Shown here: in pieces, positions 10,454-21,770 of the stretch
Position numbering within the stretch: the stretch's first letter is position 1
Layout of the letters: every line of letters begins with the position of its first letter
Source: Azadirachta indica
Taxonomy: Eukaryota > Streptophyta > Magnoliopsida > Sapindales > Meliaceae
DNA: 64,000 nt
Direction of reading: 5' to 3'
NCBI GenBank assembly: GCA_022749755.1
Contig: CM040441.1
Location: forward strand, 22,011,475-22,075,474
Made by a program: the position numbers and the translations under genes
Notes under the pieces: model-generated
Database searches by the model: none
What the model was told of the DNA's origin: nothing
What the model saw: the letters and a program-made list of their open reading frames with translations, nothing else

Positions 10454-11567
10454 TGAAAAGAATTTGTCCTCAAATCGCTACTTACATCAAAAAGAGATAA
10501 GTCAGAAACATTAAAGCTTGTACTAACCCCATACTCGTCTGATAGTTCAAGTTTGTAGGCATTGTCATTGATGCATTCTACTACTTGAAATGGGGCATCT
10601 CCCCTTGGTAGAAGTTAGAACGCCTTTACTCAGGAAAACGCTTCTTCCTCATATGTAATCAAACCAAATCTCCTGATTTAAAGACAATCTTCTTGCGTCC
10701 CTTGTTGGCTTGTTTGGCATATTGTTTTATTCATTGCTCTATATGTTGCCTTGCTTTCTTATGAATCTGCTTAATGAAATCAGCTTTCTTCTTGCCATCT
10801 AAACTAACGTGCTCATTCATAGGTAAAGGAATTAAATGCAAAGAAGTTAGTAGATTAAAACCATAGATAATTTCAAAAGGTGAAAACTTAGTGGGAGAAT
10901 GAACACAACGATTATAAGCAAATTCAACATGCGGCAAGCAATCTTTCCAAGTTTTCAGGTTCTTTTGTATGATGGTACACAATAAAGTAAACAATATCCT
11001 ATTTACTACTTTAATTTGACCATCTGTTTATGGGTGACAAGTAGTAGAAAATAATAATTTAGTTTCTAACTTTCCCCACAATGTTTTCCAAAAGTAACTT
11101 AAGAATTTTGTGTTTCGATCTGAGACAATAGTCTTAAGCATTCTATGCAACCTAATAACCTCTTTGAAAAACAAATCAGCTATATGTGATGCATCATCAG
11201 TTTTATGACATGTAATAAAGTGTGTCATCTTAGAAAACCTATCGACAACCACAAAAATTGAGTCTCTCTGCCTCTTTGTCCTAGGTAATCGCAAAACAAA
11301 ATCTGTAGAAATATCGACCCAAGGTGCACTAAGAATAAGAAGTGGTATATACAATTCATGTGATTTTTGCTTAGATTTAGCTTGCCTACAAGTAATGCAT
11401 CTTGTACAAACCCTTTCTACGTCACGTTTCATATTCTATCAAAAGAAGTATTCATACAATATGTGTAAAGTCTTAGCTACGCCAAAGTGACCTATCAAAC
11501 CATCACGATGTGCTTCTTGAACAAGTAACTCACGCAATGATGAATATAGAACACACAATTTATTTTC
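10454..11567 (-). pseudogene. F1 integrase, broken, copy A
   Basis: Integrase would insert element DNA into the chromosome. Reading antisense: the N-terminal zinc module ends in [13 protein letters not shown] (about 11,400). The core has VDISTDF with the first Asp, [13 protein letters not shown], and [14 protein letters not shown] with the second Asp. The third catalytic residue should be Glu before VVNR, but the codon is Lys (QIKVVNR, about 10,995-11,015). The C-terminal domain [18 protein letters not shown] follows near 10,650. Stops include one within HPxTDG at about 11,027. The core is one open frame (11,028-11,432). Confidence 0.9.
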
Positions 11568-12160
11568 TCAAAATAGGAAACCATCATGCAAATAGAACTT
11601 CCCGCATGCTCTCTCAGTGTAATTCTTAAACAAGTCACAAAAATTAGAATCTGTTATATAAAACTCCTTAATATACTCAAATCCAAGCAATTTAGCATCA
11701 AGAGTTGAAAGTAAAGCGTACTTGCGTGATAGTGCATTAGCAACTATATTTTCTTTACCTTGTTTGTATTTGAACACATAAGGAAATGTCTCAATGAACT
11801 GCACCCATTTGGCATGACGTCTGTTTAATTTGTGCTGTGCTTTTAAATGTTTTAAGGATTCATGATCTGTATGAATCACAAACTCTTTGAGCCAAAGGTA
11901 ATGTTGCCAAGTTTCTAAAGTTCAAACTAATGTATACAATTCTTTGTCATAAGTGGGATAGTTTAAAGCTGTCCTGTTTAGTTTCTCACTAAAGTACGCA
12001 ATCCATCTTCCTTCTCGCATTAGTATGCCTCTGATTCCTGCACCTGAAGAATCACACTCAATTTTAAATGTTTTAACAAAGTTAGGTAAAACAAGTAAAG
12101 ATGCATTAGTCAATTTTTCTTTGATGAGTTTGAATGTCTTTTGTTACTCTCTTCCCTACT
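11568..12160 (-). pseudogene. F1 RNase H, broken, copy A
   Basis: Antisense frames encode [40 protein letters not shown], then [20 protein letters not shown] and [19 protein letters not shown]. These are the RNase H catalytic Asp (ECDS), the Glu helix (DKELY) and the ALSR end of the domain. A frame break lies at about 11,880-11,920. The domain lies between RT and integrase in normal order. Confidence 0.9.
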
Positions 12161-13138
12161 TGAACGGAACATTCTTCTTGATGACTTTGGTTAAGGGTGT
12201 AGGTATGCTACTAAAATCTCCAACAAAGTGCTGATAAAAATTGGCCAATCCATGAAAGCTTCTTACTTGATTCGTCAAAGTAGGCGTTGGCCATTCTTGA
12301 ATTGCCTTCACCTTTTCCTTATCAACCTCAATCCGTTTTGCACCTACAACAAAACCAAGAAACACAAGTTTATCCGTGTAAAATGTACATTTCTTAAAGT
12401 TAGCAAATAACCTTTCTTTCCTTAAAACATTTAAAACAAAATTTAAATGCTCAACATAATCGTCCAAGTTTTTGCTATAAATCAAGATATCATCAAAATA
12501 GATTACTACGAATTTGCCAATGAAAGCACGCAAAACATGGTTCATAAGTCTCCTGAAAGTATTAGGTGCATTAGTTAACCCAAAAGGCATAACTAACTAT
12601 TTATACAAACCATATTTTGTTTTAAATGCAATTTTCCACTCATCCCCTTCTTTCATCCTAATTTGATGGTATCCACTCTTAAGATCAATTTTTAAAAACA
12701 TACAAGATCCGTGCAATTCATTTAACATATCATTTAATCGAGGAATGGAATGTCGATACTTTACTGTAATATTGTTGACAGTTTGGCAATCAACACACAT
12801 CTTCTTGTCCAATCTTTTTTAGGCACTAGTAGCACCGGAACCGCACAATAACTCATGCTTTCTCTAACATACCCTTTCTCCATCAGCTTGTTAACTTGTT
12901 GTAGAAGTTCCTTTGTCTTCTCGGGATTAATTCCATAAGTTGGTCGGCTCGGAATTGTGTCACCGGATATAAAATCAATTTGATGTTCAACTCCTCAAAT
13001 TGGAGGTAAACCAGGAGGCACCTCTTCAGGAAAGACACTCTCGAATTCCTGCAAAAGAAACATAACATTGTTCGGTAAGGATCCGACAAAATTGTCGGTA
13101 CATAAAAAGGCCTCCTTTTATATAAGTACTACGAATAG
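12161..13138 (-). pseudogene. F1 reverse transcriptase, broken and 5'-truncated, copy A
   Basis: Antisense, from QEFESVFPEEVPPGLPP (about 13,030) through [54 protein letters not shown] and PFGLTNAPNTFRRLMNHV to YFDD at 12,489-12,500, then [20 protein letters not shown]. Stops lie near 12,594 and 12,995. Gag and protease are absent: homology with F1 stops near 13,138, where inverted satellite begins. No 5' LTR is present. Confidence 0.9.
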
Positions 13139-13507
13139 CACTTGAAAAACAACTTCGTTGCAAGACAAGCTGCATGTGTTATTGCTCATCATTGCATAAG
13201 AATCGTTACGGTGCATTTTATTTCGAAAACAAAAAAGTTGAAAACGACGTTCTTGGGGCCAGAATTCTCATACACAAAACGGACTCAAAAAATGACTTCG
13301 TTTTGAGACAGGCCACGCGTCTTGTTACTCATCATTGCATGAGGATCTTTATACTGTATTTTATTTCGAAAATAGAGAATTTGAAAACGTACGAATTTTG
13401 GGGCAGGAATTGTCAAATGTGATATAGACTTGAAAAACGACTTCATTTTGAGACAGGCTGCAGGTCTTGTTACTCACCATCGCATGAGTATCGTTACAGT
13501 CCATTTT
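13139..13507 (-). repeat. Satellite, reverse orientation (about 2.5 monomers)
   Basis: The 145-bp monomer read on the - strand, for example CATTTTATTTCGAAAAC and GACTTCGTTTTGAGACAGG. It adjoins the truncated F1 element on the left. On the right the array flips at 13,507/13,508. Confidence 0.9.
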
Positions 13508-16178
13508 CGAGTCCATATCCCATTTGATAATTCCAGCCTTGAAAATAGTACGTTTTTAACTTCTCCATTTTCAAAATGACATGCACTGCAACGATCCTCA
13601 TGCAATGGTCAGTAATAAGATCTGGTCAGTCTCGAAATGAAATCATTTTTCGAGTCCATATCACATTTGACAATTCCGGCTCTGAAAATCATACATATTC
13701 AACTTCTCCATTTTCAAAATAAAATATACCATAACGATCCTCACGCGATGGTTAGTAATAAGACATACGGTTCGTCTTGAAACGAAGTCGCTTTCCAAAT
13801 TCGTCTCAAGCTTGACAACTCCGTCCCCGAAAATGGTATGTTTTCAACTTCTCCGTTTTCAAAATAAAATATACTATAAGGAACCTCACACGATGGTCAG
13901 TAACAAGACGTATGGCCCCTCTCGAAATGAAGTCGTTTATCGAGTCCGTATTAAGTTTGACAATTCCGTCCGCGAAAATTGTACGTCTTCAACTTCTCCA
14001 TTTTCAAAATAAAATGTACTGTTAGGATCCTCACATGATTGTCAGTTACAAGACGTGCGATCCGTCTAGAAACAAAGTCTTTTTTCGACTCCATATCACG
14101 TTTGACAATTCCATCCGTGAAAATTGTACGTATTCAACTTCTTCGTTTTCGAAATAAAATGGAACATAAGTTTCCTCACGTGATGGTGAGTAACAAAACA
14201 TGTTGCTCGTCTCGAAACAAAGTCGTGTTTCAAGTCCGTATCACATTTGACATTTTTGGCCCCAAAAATCGTACTTTTTCAATTTGTCCGTTTTTGACAT
14301 GCACTGTAACGATTCTCATGTGATGGTCAATTACAAGCCATGCAGTCCATCTCGAAACGAAGTCTTTTTTCGAATCCATATCACATTTGACAATTTCGTC
14401 CACGAAAATCGTATGTTTTCAACTTCTCTGTTTTCGAAATAAAATGTACTGTAAGGATCTTCAAGCGATGCTGAGTAATAAGACGTGAGGCCCGTCTTAA
14501 AATGAAATCGTTTTTTGAGTCCCTATCACGTTTGACAATTCCTTCCCCGAAAATCGTACATATTCAACTTCTTCGTTTTGAAAATAAAATGGAGCGTAAG
14601 TTTCCTCACTTGATAATGAGTAACAAGATGTGCTTTCGTCTAAAAACGAAGTCATTTTCCAAGTCCATATTACTTTTGACAATTCTGGCCCCAAAAATCG
14701 TACGTTCTCAACTTCTCCGTTTTCTAAATGACATGCACTGTAACAATTCTCATACAATGGTCAGTAATAAGACATCCAGTCCGTCTCGAAACAAAGTCGT
14801 TTTTTAAGCTGTACGAGGTTTGACAATTCTGGCCCCGAAAATCCTACGTTTTTAACTTCTTTGCTTTCGAAATGACATGCACTATAACGATCCTCACACA
14901 ATTGTCAGTAACAAGACATCTAATTTGTCTCAAAACGAAGTCGTTTGTCGAGCTGCATCATGTTTGACAATTTCAGCCCCAAAAATCCTATATTTTCAAC
15001 TTCTCCGTTTTTGAAATAAAATGCATCAAAAGATTTTTCACACGACGGTGAGTAATAAAACGTGCGGTTCGTCTCCAAACAGAGTCGCTTTCCAAGTCCC
15101 TATCACGTTTGACAATTCCGTTCTGAAAATCGTACGTTTTCAACTTCTCCGTTTTTGAAATAAATATATCATAAGCATCCTCACGATGGTGAGTAACAAG
15201 ATGTGCGGCCCGTCTCAAACCGAAGTCATTTTTTGTGTCCATATCACGTTTGACAATTTCGTCCCCGAAAATCGTACATTTTCAATATTTCTGTTTTCAA
15301 AATAAAATGCATTGTAATGATCCTCACGCGATGACGAGTAATAAGACGTGTAACGCGTCTTGAAACGAAGTCACTTTCCAAGTCCGTATCAAGCTTGACA
15401 ATTCTGTCCTCTAAAATTGTTCGTTTTCAGCTTCTTCGTTTTTGAAAAAAAATTTGCTGCAACGATCCTCACGGGATAGTGAGTAACAAGAGATGTACCT
15501 CATCTCAAACCGAACTCATTTTTTGAGTGCATATCACGTTTTAAACTTCTCTGTTTTCGAAATAAAATACACCGTAAGGATTGTCATACGATGGTGAGTA
15601 ACAAGACGTGTAGGCTTCTAGAAACAAAGTCGTTTTTCGAGTCCATATTACATTTCACAATTCCGTCCCCGAAAATCTTACATTTTCAATTTTTCCGTTT
15701 ACGAAATAAAAGCACCGTAATAATCCTCACTTGATGGTGGGTAACAATAGGTATGGCCCATCTCGAAACGAAGTCATTTTTTGAGTCCGTATCACGTTTG
15801 AAAATTTTGTCCCCGAAAATCACATGTTTTCAACTACTTTGTTTTTTAAATAAAATGCACCGTAAGGTTTCTCGCACGATGGTGAGTAATAAGACTTTGC
15901 CGCTTGTCTGAAAACGAAGTCATTTTTCGAGTCTTTATCACATTTGATAATTCCGCCCCTAAAAATTGAACGTTTTTAACTTCTCCGTTTTCGAAATCAA
16001 ATGCACCGTAACAATCCTCATGCGATGGTGAGTAACAAGACTTTGTGATCTGTCTCAAAACGAAGTCGTTTCTCGAGTCCGTGTCACATTTGACAATTTC
16101 GTCCTCAAAAATCGTACGTTTTCAAATTCTCCGTTTTCAAAATAAAATATACCATAAGGATCCTCATGTGATGGTGAG
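13508..16178 (+). repeat. Satellite array, forward (about 18 monomers)
   Basis: It starts abruptly within a monomer (CGAGTCCATATCCC) right after the reverse block. Several monomers between 13,570 and 14,900 share a variant reading AAATGACATGCACTG where most have AAATAAAATGCACCG, suggesting local homogenisation. One monomer near 15,530 is shortened. The array is interrupted at 16,179 by a solo LTR and continues after it. Confidence 0.93.
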
Positions 16179-16952
16179 TGACACGGGAGTGTCTAAATAT
16201 CAAGAACAGAACTTAAGTACCAATAAATTCAAAAAGATTACCTTAATTTACGAAGTAATGAAGATACTGTAAAAGGTGTAATTTCGGAATTTAAACTGCA
16301 TTTAATAAAGTAATATTTTAGAAAGAGGTTGGTGCCACTGAAAAGTTGAAGAAGTAAGCTTTTTATAGAATTTTACGGTTTAATATTTGAAGTTCTCTAG
16401 AGAAACTTATATTAAAACTTCTTTACAACATGTTAATTTTCAAGGCAAAATCTGGATGCACGAATTTTAGAGATTTTTTAACTTAAATTCAATGTGCTTT
16501 GTTTAATTTCTAGATGATAGAAAGATTTGGTGAGTTGTAATTTAAAGTCTTAGCTGTTTTGGTTTATTTTTAAAGAATTTTAAATGTTTGTATTCATTTT
16601 TCAAAGTTAAGTAATAGTTGTTGGTCTAACCATTGAAATTTTTAGGGTTGTTGGCTTAATCTTTGCCATTTCTTTCCTTGTAAGAGCCTATATAAAGGCT
16701 TTAAGCTTGTAATATTGAAATCAAGTTGTTTTGAGTTGAGTTTAATAAAATTCTTGTGTTTTATACTCTATATCTCTTGGAGAATTTTCTATAGAGTGGT
16801 GAGTGCTTTCTTTGAAAATCTGCAACTTTTAATAACAATTTTAAGGTGGTGTTTTTGTATCCCTTTATTGTTAATATTTGGAATAGAGCTTAGTAACCTA
16901 TTTTTCCTTAGCAAACCTTAATTTTCCCACAAACCTCTTTTTTCTGGTATCA
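16179..16952 (+). mobile_element. Solo F4 LTR in satellite, TSD GTGAG
   Basis: 774 bp from TGACACGGGAGTGTC to TTTTTCTGGTATCA. The 5-bp flanks GTGAG at 16,174-16,178 and 16,953-16,957 are identical, and the satellite monomer continues across the insert (GATGGTGAG / GTGAGTAACAAG). A TATA box (CTATATAAAGG) lies near 16,688. There is no internal region, so this is a product of LTR-LTR recombination. The same LTR flanks the complete element at 46,728-49,427. Confidence 0.95.
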
Positions 16953-18057
16953 GTGAGTAACAAGACATGCGGCACGACTCGAACCAAACTCATTTTTCAA
17001 GTTTGTATCACGTTTGACAATTCCAGCCTCGAAAATCGTACGTTTTTAACTTCACCATTTTTGAAATAAAATGTACCGTAAGGATCCTCATGCGATGGTA
17101 ACAACACGCGTGGCATGTCTTGAACTGAACTTATTTTTTGAGCCTATGTATCACATATGACAATTTCGTCCTCGAAAATCGTACGTTTTACACTTTTCTA
17201 TTTTGGATGTAAAATGTACTATAACAATCTTCTTGCGATGGTGAGTAGCAAGTCATGCAGCACGTTTCGAACTGAACTTGTTTTTCGACTTCGTATCACG
17301 TCTGACAATTTCAGCCCCAAAAATCATGTGTTTTAAACTTCTCTATTATCGAAATAAAATACACCGTAAGGATCGTCAGATGATAGTTACTAACAAGACG
17401 TGCGCCCTATGTTGAAACAAAGTTGTTTCACGTTTCACAATTATGGCCCCAAAAATGTACGTTTTTAACTTTTCCATTTTCGAAACAAAATGCACCATAA
17501 CGATCCTCAGGTGATGACGGTAGCAAAACTAGCGGCTCGTCTGGAAACAAAGTCATTTTTCAAGTCCGTATCAAGTTTGACAAATCTGTCCCTGAAATTG
17601 TGGGTTTTCAACTTTTTTTTTTCAAAATAAAATGTACTGTAAGGATCTTCACGTGATGGTGAGCAACAAAACGTGTGGCACTTCTCGAACCAAACTTATT
17701 TTTCGAGTTCGTATCACGTCTAACAATTTTGACCTAAAAAATCGTAAGTTTTCAACTTCTTCGTTTTTAAAATAAAAAATGATCATCACGTGATGGTTAG
17801 TAACAAGAATTGCTACCTGTGTCAAAACAAAGTCATTTTTCAAATTCGTATCAAGTTTGACAATTCTGGCGCTGAAAATCGTACTTTTCCAATTTCTTTG
17901 TTTTCAAAATAAAATGCACCGTAACGATTCTCAAATGATGGTGAGTAACAATACATGCAACCTATCTCAAAATAAAGTCGTTTCTCAAGTTTGCATCATG
18001 TTTGACAATTCTGTCCTCGAAAATCGTATGTTTTTAACTTCTCCGTTATCGAAATAA
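16953..18057 (+). repeat. Satellite array, forward, continued (about 7.6 monomers)
   Basis: Continuation of the array after the solo LTR. It ends at CGAAATAAAA, where it is joined to the middle of an F5 LTR. The two sequences share ATAAAA at the join. Confidence 0.93.
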
Positions 18058-18896
18058 AAAGGAGGAGAAATCATGAGACTGGAGACCCCTCTCTCTTTTT
18101 CTCTCTTCTCTTCTCTAATTTTTCTTTAGAACTGTCATCATGGCCCTGCGTGGTTAAACTTTTATAATTGGTGGAAGGAAACGAAAGTCTTGGAATTAAT
18201 AAAACTGTGAGATTTAATTGATTCTTATTGTTTAATTTATGCTTGAATAACGAATGTTCTTTTGCACCTATTTTCATGATTGTTTCGTTTAATTACTAGG
18301 AGGCCTACTAGTTTATTATTCGTTGCATTCTACCGTCAAGTCAGATATCAAATCCGTAATTATTTGATTCCTCTAATTGGTGAAGCAACTAGGATTTAAT
18401 GATCAACTAAACTAAATGCAACCACTTGTGCTTACATTGTTTAGATTAATTGGTCTTTCTAATTCTTAAAACTGATACTAAATTAAACCTTTAGGACTTT
18501 TCTTGGGTTATTTAGTAGTTAGGGTTTATTAGATTGCTTATTTTCTAATTAACTACAACTAAGAAGAGATAGGAAAAATAGCTCCAATAGTGAATATTCA
18601 AAGTGTAAATTGATATATTCTAATATCGATGATCAGTTATAGAATTTCGATGGTAGATGTTGACTTAGACAATGTTTTGTTCTTTTGATTGATTTTGATA
18701 TTCAAATTTGAAATTGTTTTCTTAAAACTGTTTACCTTATATTCAACACCCTTCCCCACCCCCAAACCAATCCTTGTTCAGGTAGCCATAAAATTAGGCT
18801 AGATAATTTCCGTGGGAACGATGCTTACTCGCACTACTACATGTATATTGTTTAAGAGTTTAGGTTTTACTTTTGGTTGTTTGTGATAGCAAACCA
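18058..18896 (+). mobile_element. F5 5' LTR, left part missing
   Basis: It matches 24,918-25,794, the downstream part of the 3' LTR: GGAGAAATCATGAGAC, the CT-rich run CTCTCTTCTCTTCTCT, and the end GCAAACCA. About 540 bp of the LTR start is lost at the join with satellite, so no target duplication can be scored. Confidence 0.9.
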
Positions 18897-18899
18897 AAG

Positions 18900-18920
18900 T
18901 TTGGCACCGTTGACGAGGAG
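18900..18920 (+). promoter_or_regulatory. F5 primer-binding site region
   Basis: TTTGGCACCGTTGACGAGGA lies just after the LTR end. The form TTTGGCxCCGTTG is typical of Athila/Tat-type plant gypsy elements. I do not assign the tRNA. Confidence 0.7.
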
Positions 18921-19018
18921 TTTTCTAGTTGACTTTTATGCTATTTGTGATCCTTATTTCATTGTAAAAGAAAAAAAAGAGAAGAAAATATCACTTTGAT
19001 TGTGTTTTAGGGTAGAAT

Positions 19019-19798
19019 TGATACAAATTTCGCCAATAATGTAACGAAACCCAACACCGAATGTAGTAAAAAACTCCAAGATTTTCACAAAATATAAGTT
19101 TATGAGCCTTTACCCGATACCTATTTAAATAAGAACCAAGACTATGATTTTTTAAACGCCATACCAAGAATCTTAAGAAAAATACTTAAGAATTTAGATG
19201 ATAAATTTGGTTGTTTTGAACACTATAAGAAAATAAAAACTTGAAAAGTTCAAGAACAAGAAGTTATAAGAAATAACTTAACAATCTAATTGCTTCTTTC
19301 ATTTAAAAAATGAAAGTCTTTTTATAAGCAAATATAAATGAAAAATGTCAAAGGTTGGGCCAACAATCCTAGCTAACAATTTGAAAAAATAAATATAAAC
19401 TTTATGACTTTTAAAAATTACAAATTTCAAACATGCAAACGTAAGTAATGACGTCGTATGTATATGATATAAGTAATTATATCATTTTAAAATTCTTAAA
19501 AATTGCACAAATGAACTATAATTTTTGAATATTTTCATATTAGTTTTCTTGAACTTTGATCACTTGAATGATATTCACTGAACCTAATTCTTCAAGACGT
19601 GTATCTTGAATAGTATTTGAATCACACATCTTTTTAATTAGTCCATTTAATGCACTTTCCATTGTCTTGGCTCTAGCTCTTATAATCGGTCCACTCGACA
19701 TGCTTAGTGAATCATATAAATGCCGCAATTGAATATCTCCAGCCTTATGTATTAGTTTTTCCTCTTGTATGCACGGTTGCACAACTTCGTTTGCATCA
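19019..19798 (-). mobile_element. Solo F1 LTR inside F5, TSD AGAAT/AGAAC
   Basis: 780 bp, TGATACAAATT to TTTGCATCA on the + strand. Flanks are AGAAT (19,014-19,018) and AGAAC (19,799-19,803), one base different, consistent with an aged 5-bp duplication. It sits in the F5 5' untranslated region. Its U3 has only about one and a half of the TGACGTC repeats (19,441-19,485). Confidence 0.9.
19540..19782 (-). CDS. LTR-encoded pol C-terminal peptide (80 codons, open)
   Basis: An uninterrupted frame inside the solo F1 LTR. It contains DIQLRHLYDSLSMSSGP and ARAKTMESALNGLIKKMCDS, then QDTRLEELGSVNIIQ. In full elements this frame is continuous with pol through the polypurine tract (compare 4,600-4,900), so it is the tail of Pol. 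Versions occur at 4,700-4,890 and 58,703-58,891, and related ones in F2 (about 44,940-45,122). Function is unknown. As part of a solo LTR it is probably not translated now. It may be a pol extension rather than a gene. Confidence 0.55.
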   Translation of the reverse strand: MQPCIQEEKLIHKAGDIQLRHLYDSLSMSSGPIIRARAKTMESALNGLIKKMCDSNTIQDTRLEELGSVNIIQVIKVQEN

Positions 19799-19847
19799 AG
19801 AACTTTGTTTTGCCTTTTTTTTTTATAGTGTATTAGAGTTTCCTTGA

Positions 19848-20117
19848 TTGTTTATGACTATAACTCGATCTTTTAACGAAGGTAATTTGCAGTACAACCA
19901 AGAAATAGAGAAAACTTTGCGCAGGTTAAGGAGAGAAGCTCAGAGAAATTTTGAAGAGAACAATCTAGCTTTTGATAATCCTGTTTATTCTATTGATGTT
20001 ATTGATTTTTTAGCACAAGAAGTCTTTGCATTTGAAGGAAAAGACAGATTAGAAGTTGCCATCAGTGAGAATCTTGAGAAAGAGAACGAGGAGTTGGCCT
20101 TAAGTACTGATTTGTGA
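19848..20117 (+). pseudogene. F5 gag start joined to pre-RT linker
   Basis: The ATG at 19,848 opens MTITRSFNEGN and a gag-like N-terminus, but after about 45 residues the frame reads EVFAFEGKDRLEVAISEN and ENEELALSTDL, the linker that precedes RT in Athila/Tat-like elements. The capsid, zinc knuckle and protease are missing, so this copy could not move on its own even when young. The frame ends at TGA 20,115-20,117, just before ETIAALNDFPKLQW. Confidence 0.75.
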
Positions 20118-21402
20118 GAAACTATTGCAGCATTGAATGATTTTCCGAAGTTGCAATGGTCAGGTAACGGTCTTAATATTACGTTACCAATTACTAACAA
20201 GAGACCTCGACCCTCTGTTTTGCAGGCCTCTATTTCATATTTGAAGCCTCTCCCTAGTCACCTCAAGTACATGTTCCTGGAGACGGAGGAACGTTAACTG
20301 TGATCATCTCTAGTAAACTTAGAACATTGCAAGAAGAAAAGCTTGTGCAGGTTCTTAAGGAGCATAAGACGGCTATTGGTTGGACAATTGTAGATATTAA
20401 AGGAATTAGCCCGTCTACAAGCATGCATCGTATCTTACTTGAAGAGGCAGCAAAACCTTCTCGTCAACCATAGAAAAGATTGAACCCACCCATGATGGAC
20501 GTAGTGAAGAAAGAGGTCATCAAACTTCTTGAAGTTGGAGTGATTTATCCTATTTCGAATAGCAATTGGATTAGCCCGATTCAAGTGGTCCCGAAAAAGA
20601 CTGGAATAACTGTTGTGAAAAATCAAAATTATGAACTAGTTCCTACCCGTGTTCAGAATGGGTGGGGGTTTGTATAGATTACAGAAAATTAAATGCTGTA
20701 ACCTGCAAGGACCACTTCCTTTTACTTTTTATTGATCAAATGCTTGAAAGGTTGGCTGGTCATTCTTACTATTGTTTCCTTAATGGTTATTCAGGTTATT
20801 TTCATATTGCAATTGCTCCAGAGGATTAAGAAAAGACGACTTTTACATGCCCATTCAGGACTTTTGCTTATCGTCGTATGCCCTTTGGCCTTTGCAATGC
20901 CACAGCGACTTTCCAAAGATGTATGATTAGCATATTTTCATATTATATTGAGCATATTATAGAAGTGTTTATAGATGATTTCACAGTTTATGGAGACTCC
21001 TTTAATAATTGTTTGAACCTTATGCTTATTCTTCAAAGATGCATAGAAACTAACCTTCTGCTAAATTCTGAAAAATGTCATTTTATGGTTGAACAAGGTA
21101 TAGTTCTAGGCCATGTTGTTTCATCTAAGGGAACTGAGGTAGATAAAGTTAAAGTTGATATTATTCAATCTTTACCTTACCCCACTAATGTGCGGGAAGT
21201 TTGTTTTTTTCTTAGACATGCAGGTTTTTACCGAAGATTCATCAAGAACTTTTCCAAAATAGCATTACCCCTATGCAAGTTGTTACAAAAGGATGTGGCT
21301 TTTGAATTCAATGAGGCATGTAAAAAGGCATTTGATAAGGTAAAGGAACTGTTACTTTCTACCCAGTTATCCAGCCCCATGATTGGAACGTTTCTTTTGA
21401 AA
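20118..21402 (+). pseudogene. F5 reverse transcriptase (Athila/Tat-like), broken
   Basis: Recognisable blocks: SYLKPLPSHLKYMFLE, HKTAIGWTIVDIKGISPS, KRLNPPMMDVVKKEVIKLLE, CIDYRKLNAVTCKDHF, FLNGYSGYFHIAIAPED, PFGLCNATATFQRCM, the catalytic FIDD at 20,968-20,979, and GHAGFYRRFIKNFSK. Stops lie near 20,472 and 20,827 and a frameshift near 20,670. The part from 20,878 on is one 175-codon frame. Order and spacing are normal for the lineage. Confidence 0.92.
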
Positions 21403-21770
21403 TAATGTGTGATGTAAGTGATTATGCTGTAGGCACTATTTTGGGTCAAAGAATTGGAAAAGCATCTCATGCTATTTATTATGCTTTTAAGACTTTGAAT
21501 GATGCGCAGAGAAATTATTCTACTATTGAGAAAGAACTTTTAGCTGTTGTTTTTGCTTTAGAAAAGTTTTGATCTTACTTGCTTGGTACTAAAGTCATTG
21601 TTTACTCTGATCATGTAGCTCTTTATTATTTGATAACAAAGAAAGAGGTAAAACCAAGATTACTAAGATGGATACTTCTCTTGAGCAAATTTGATTTGGA
21701 GATCAAAGATAAAAAGAGGGACAGAAAATTGCGTCGCAGATCATTTGAGTTGTTTAGTTCATGTGGAGGA
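21403..21770 (+). pseudogene. F5 RNase H, broken
   Basis: It encodes [56 protein letters not shown] in decayed form, and the DHLS end of the domain. A frameshift at about 21,400 separates it from RT, and a stop lies near 21,570. The first catalytic Asp (MCD) and the Glu (EKELL) are visible. Confidence 0.88.

Larger units (their letters stand above)
1..13507. repeat. Segmental duplication, copy A
   Basis: This block is repeated in the same orientation at 26,520-37,704. The first 180 aligned bases differ at 6 positions. The order of parts is the same in both: antisense RT scrap, F6-type protease scrap, F1 gag, F1 LTR end, satellite array, antisense F1 element, inverted satellite. Copy A keeps 2,979-5,112, which copy B has lost. 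Homology ends at 13,507 (37,704 in copy B), where copy A changes satellite orientation. The left end lies beyond the window. Confidence 0.93.

Noticed and set aside
18071..18277. Antisense open frame ending in a basic, KREKKREG-rich stretch
   Set aside because: It lies inside the F5 LTR and its basic end is just the complement of the CT-rich run. The other F5 LTR copies do not preserve it.
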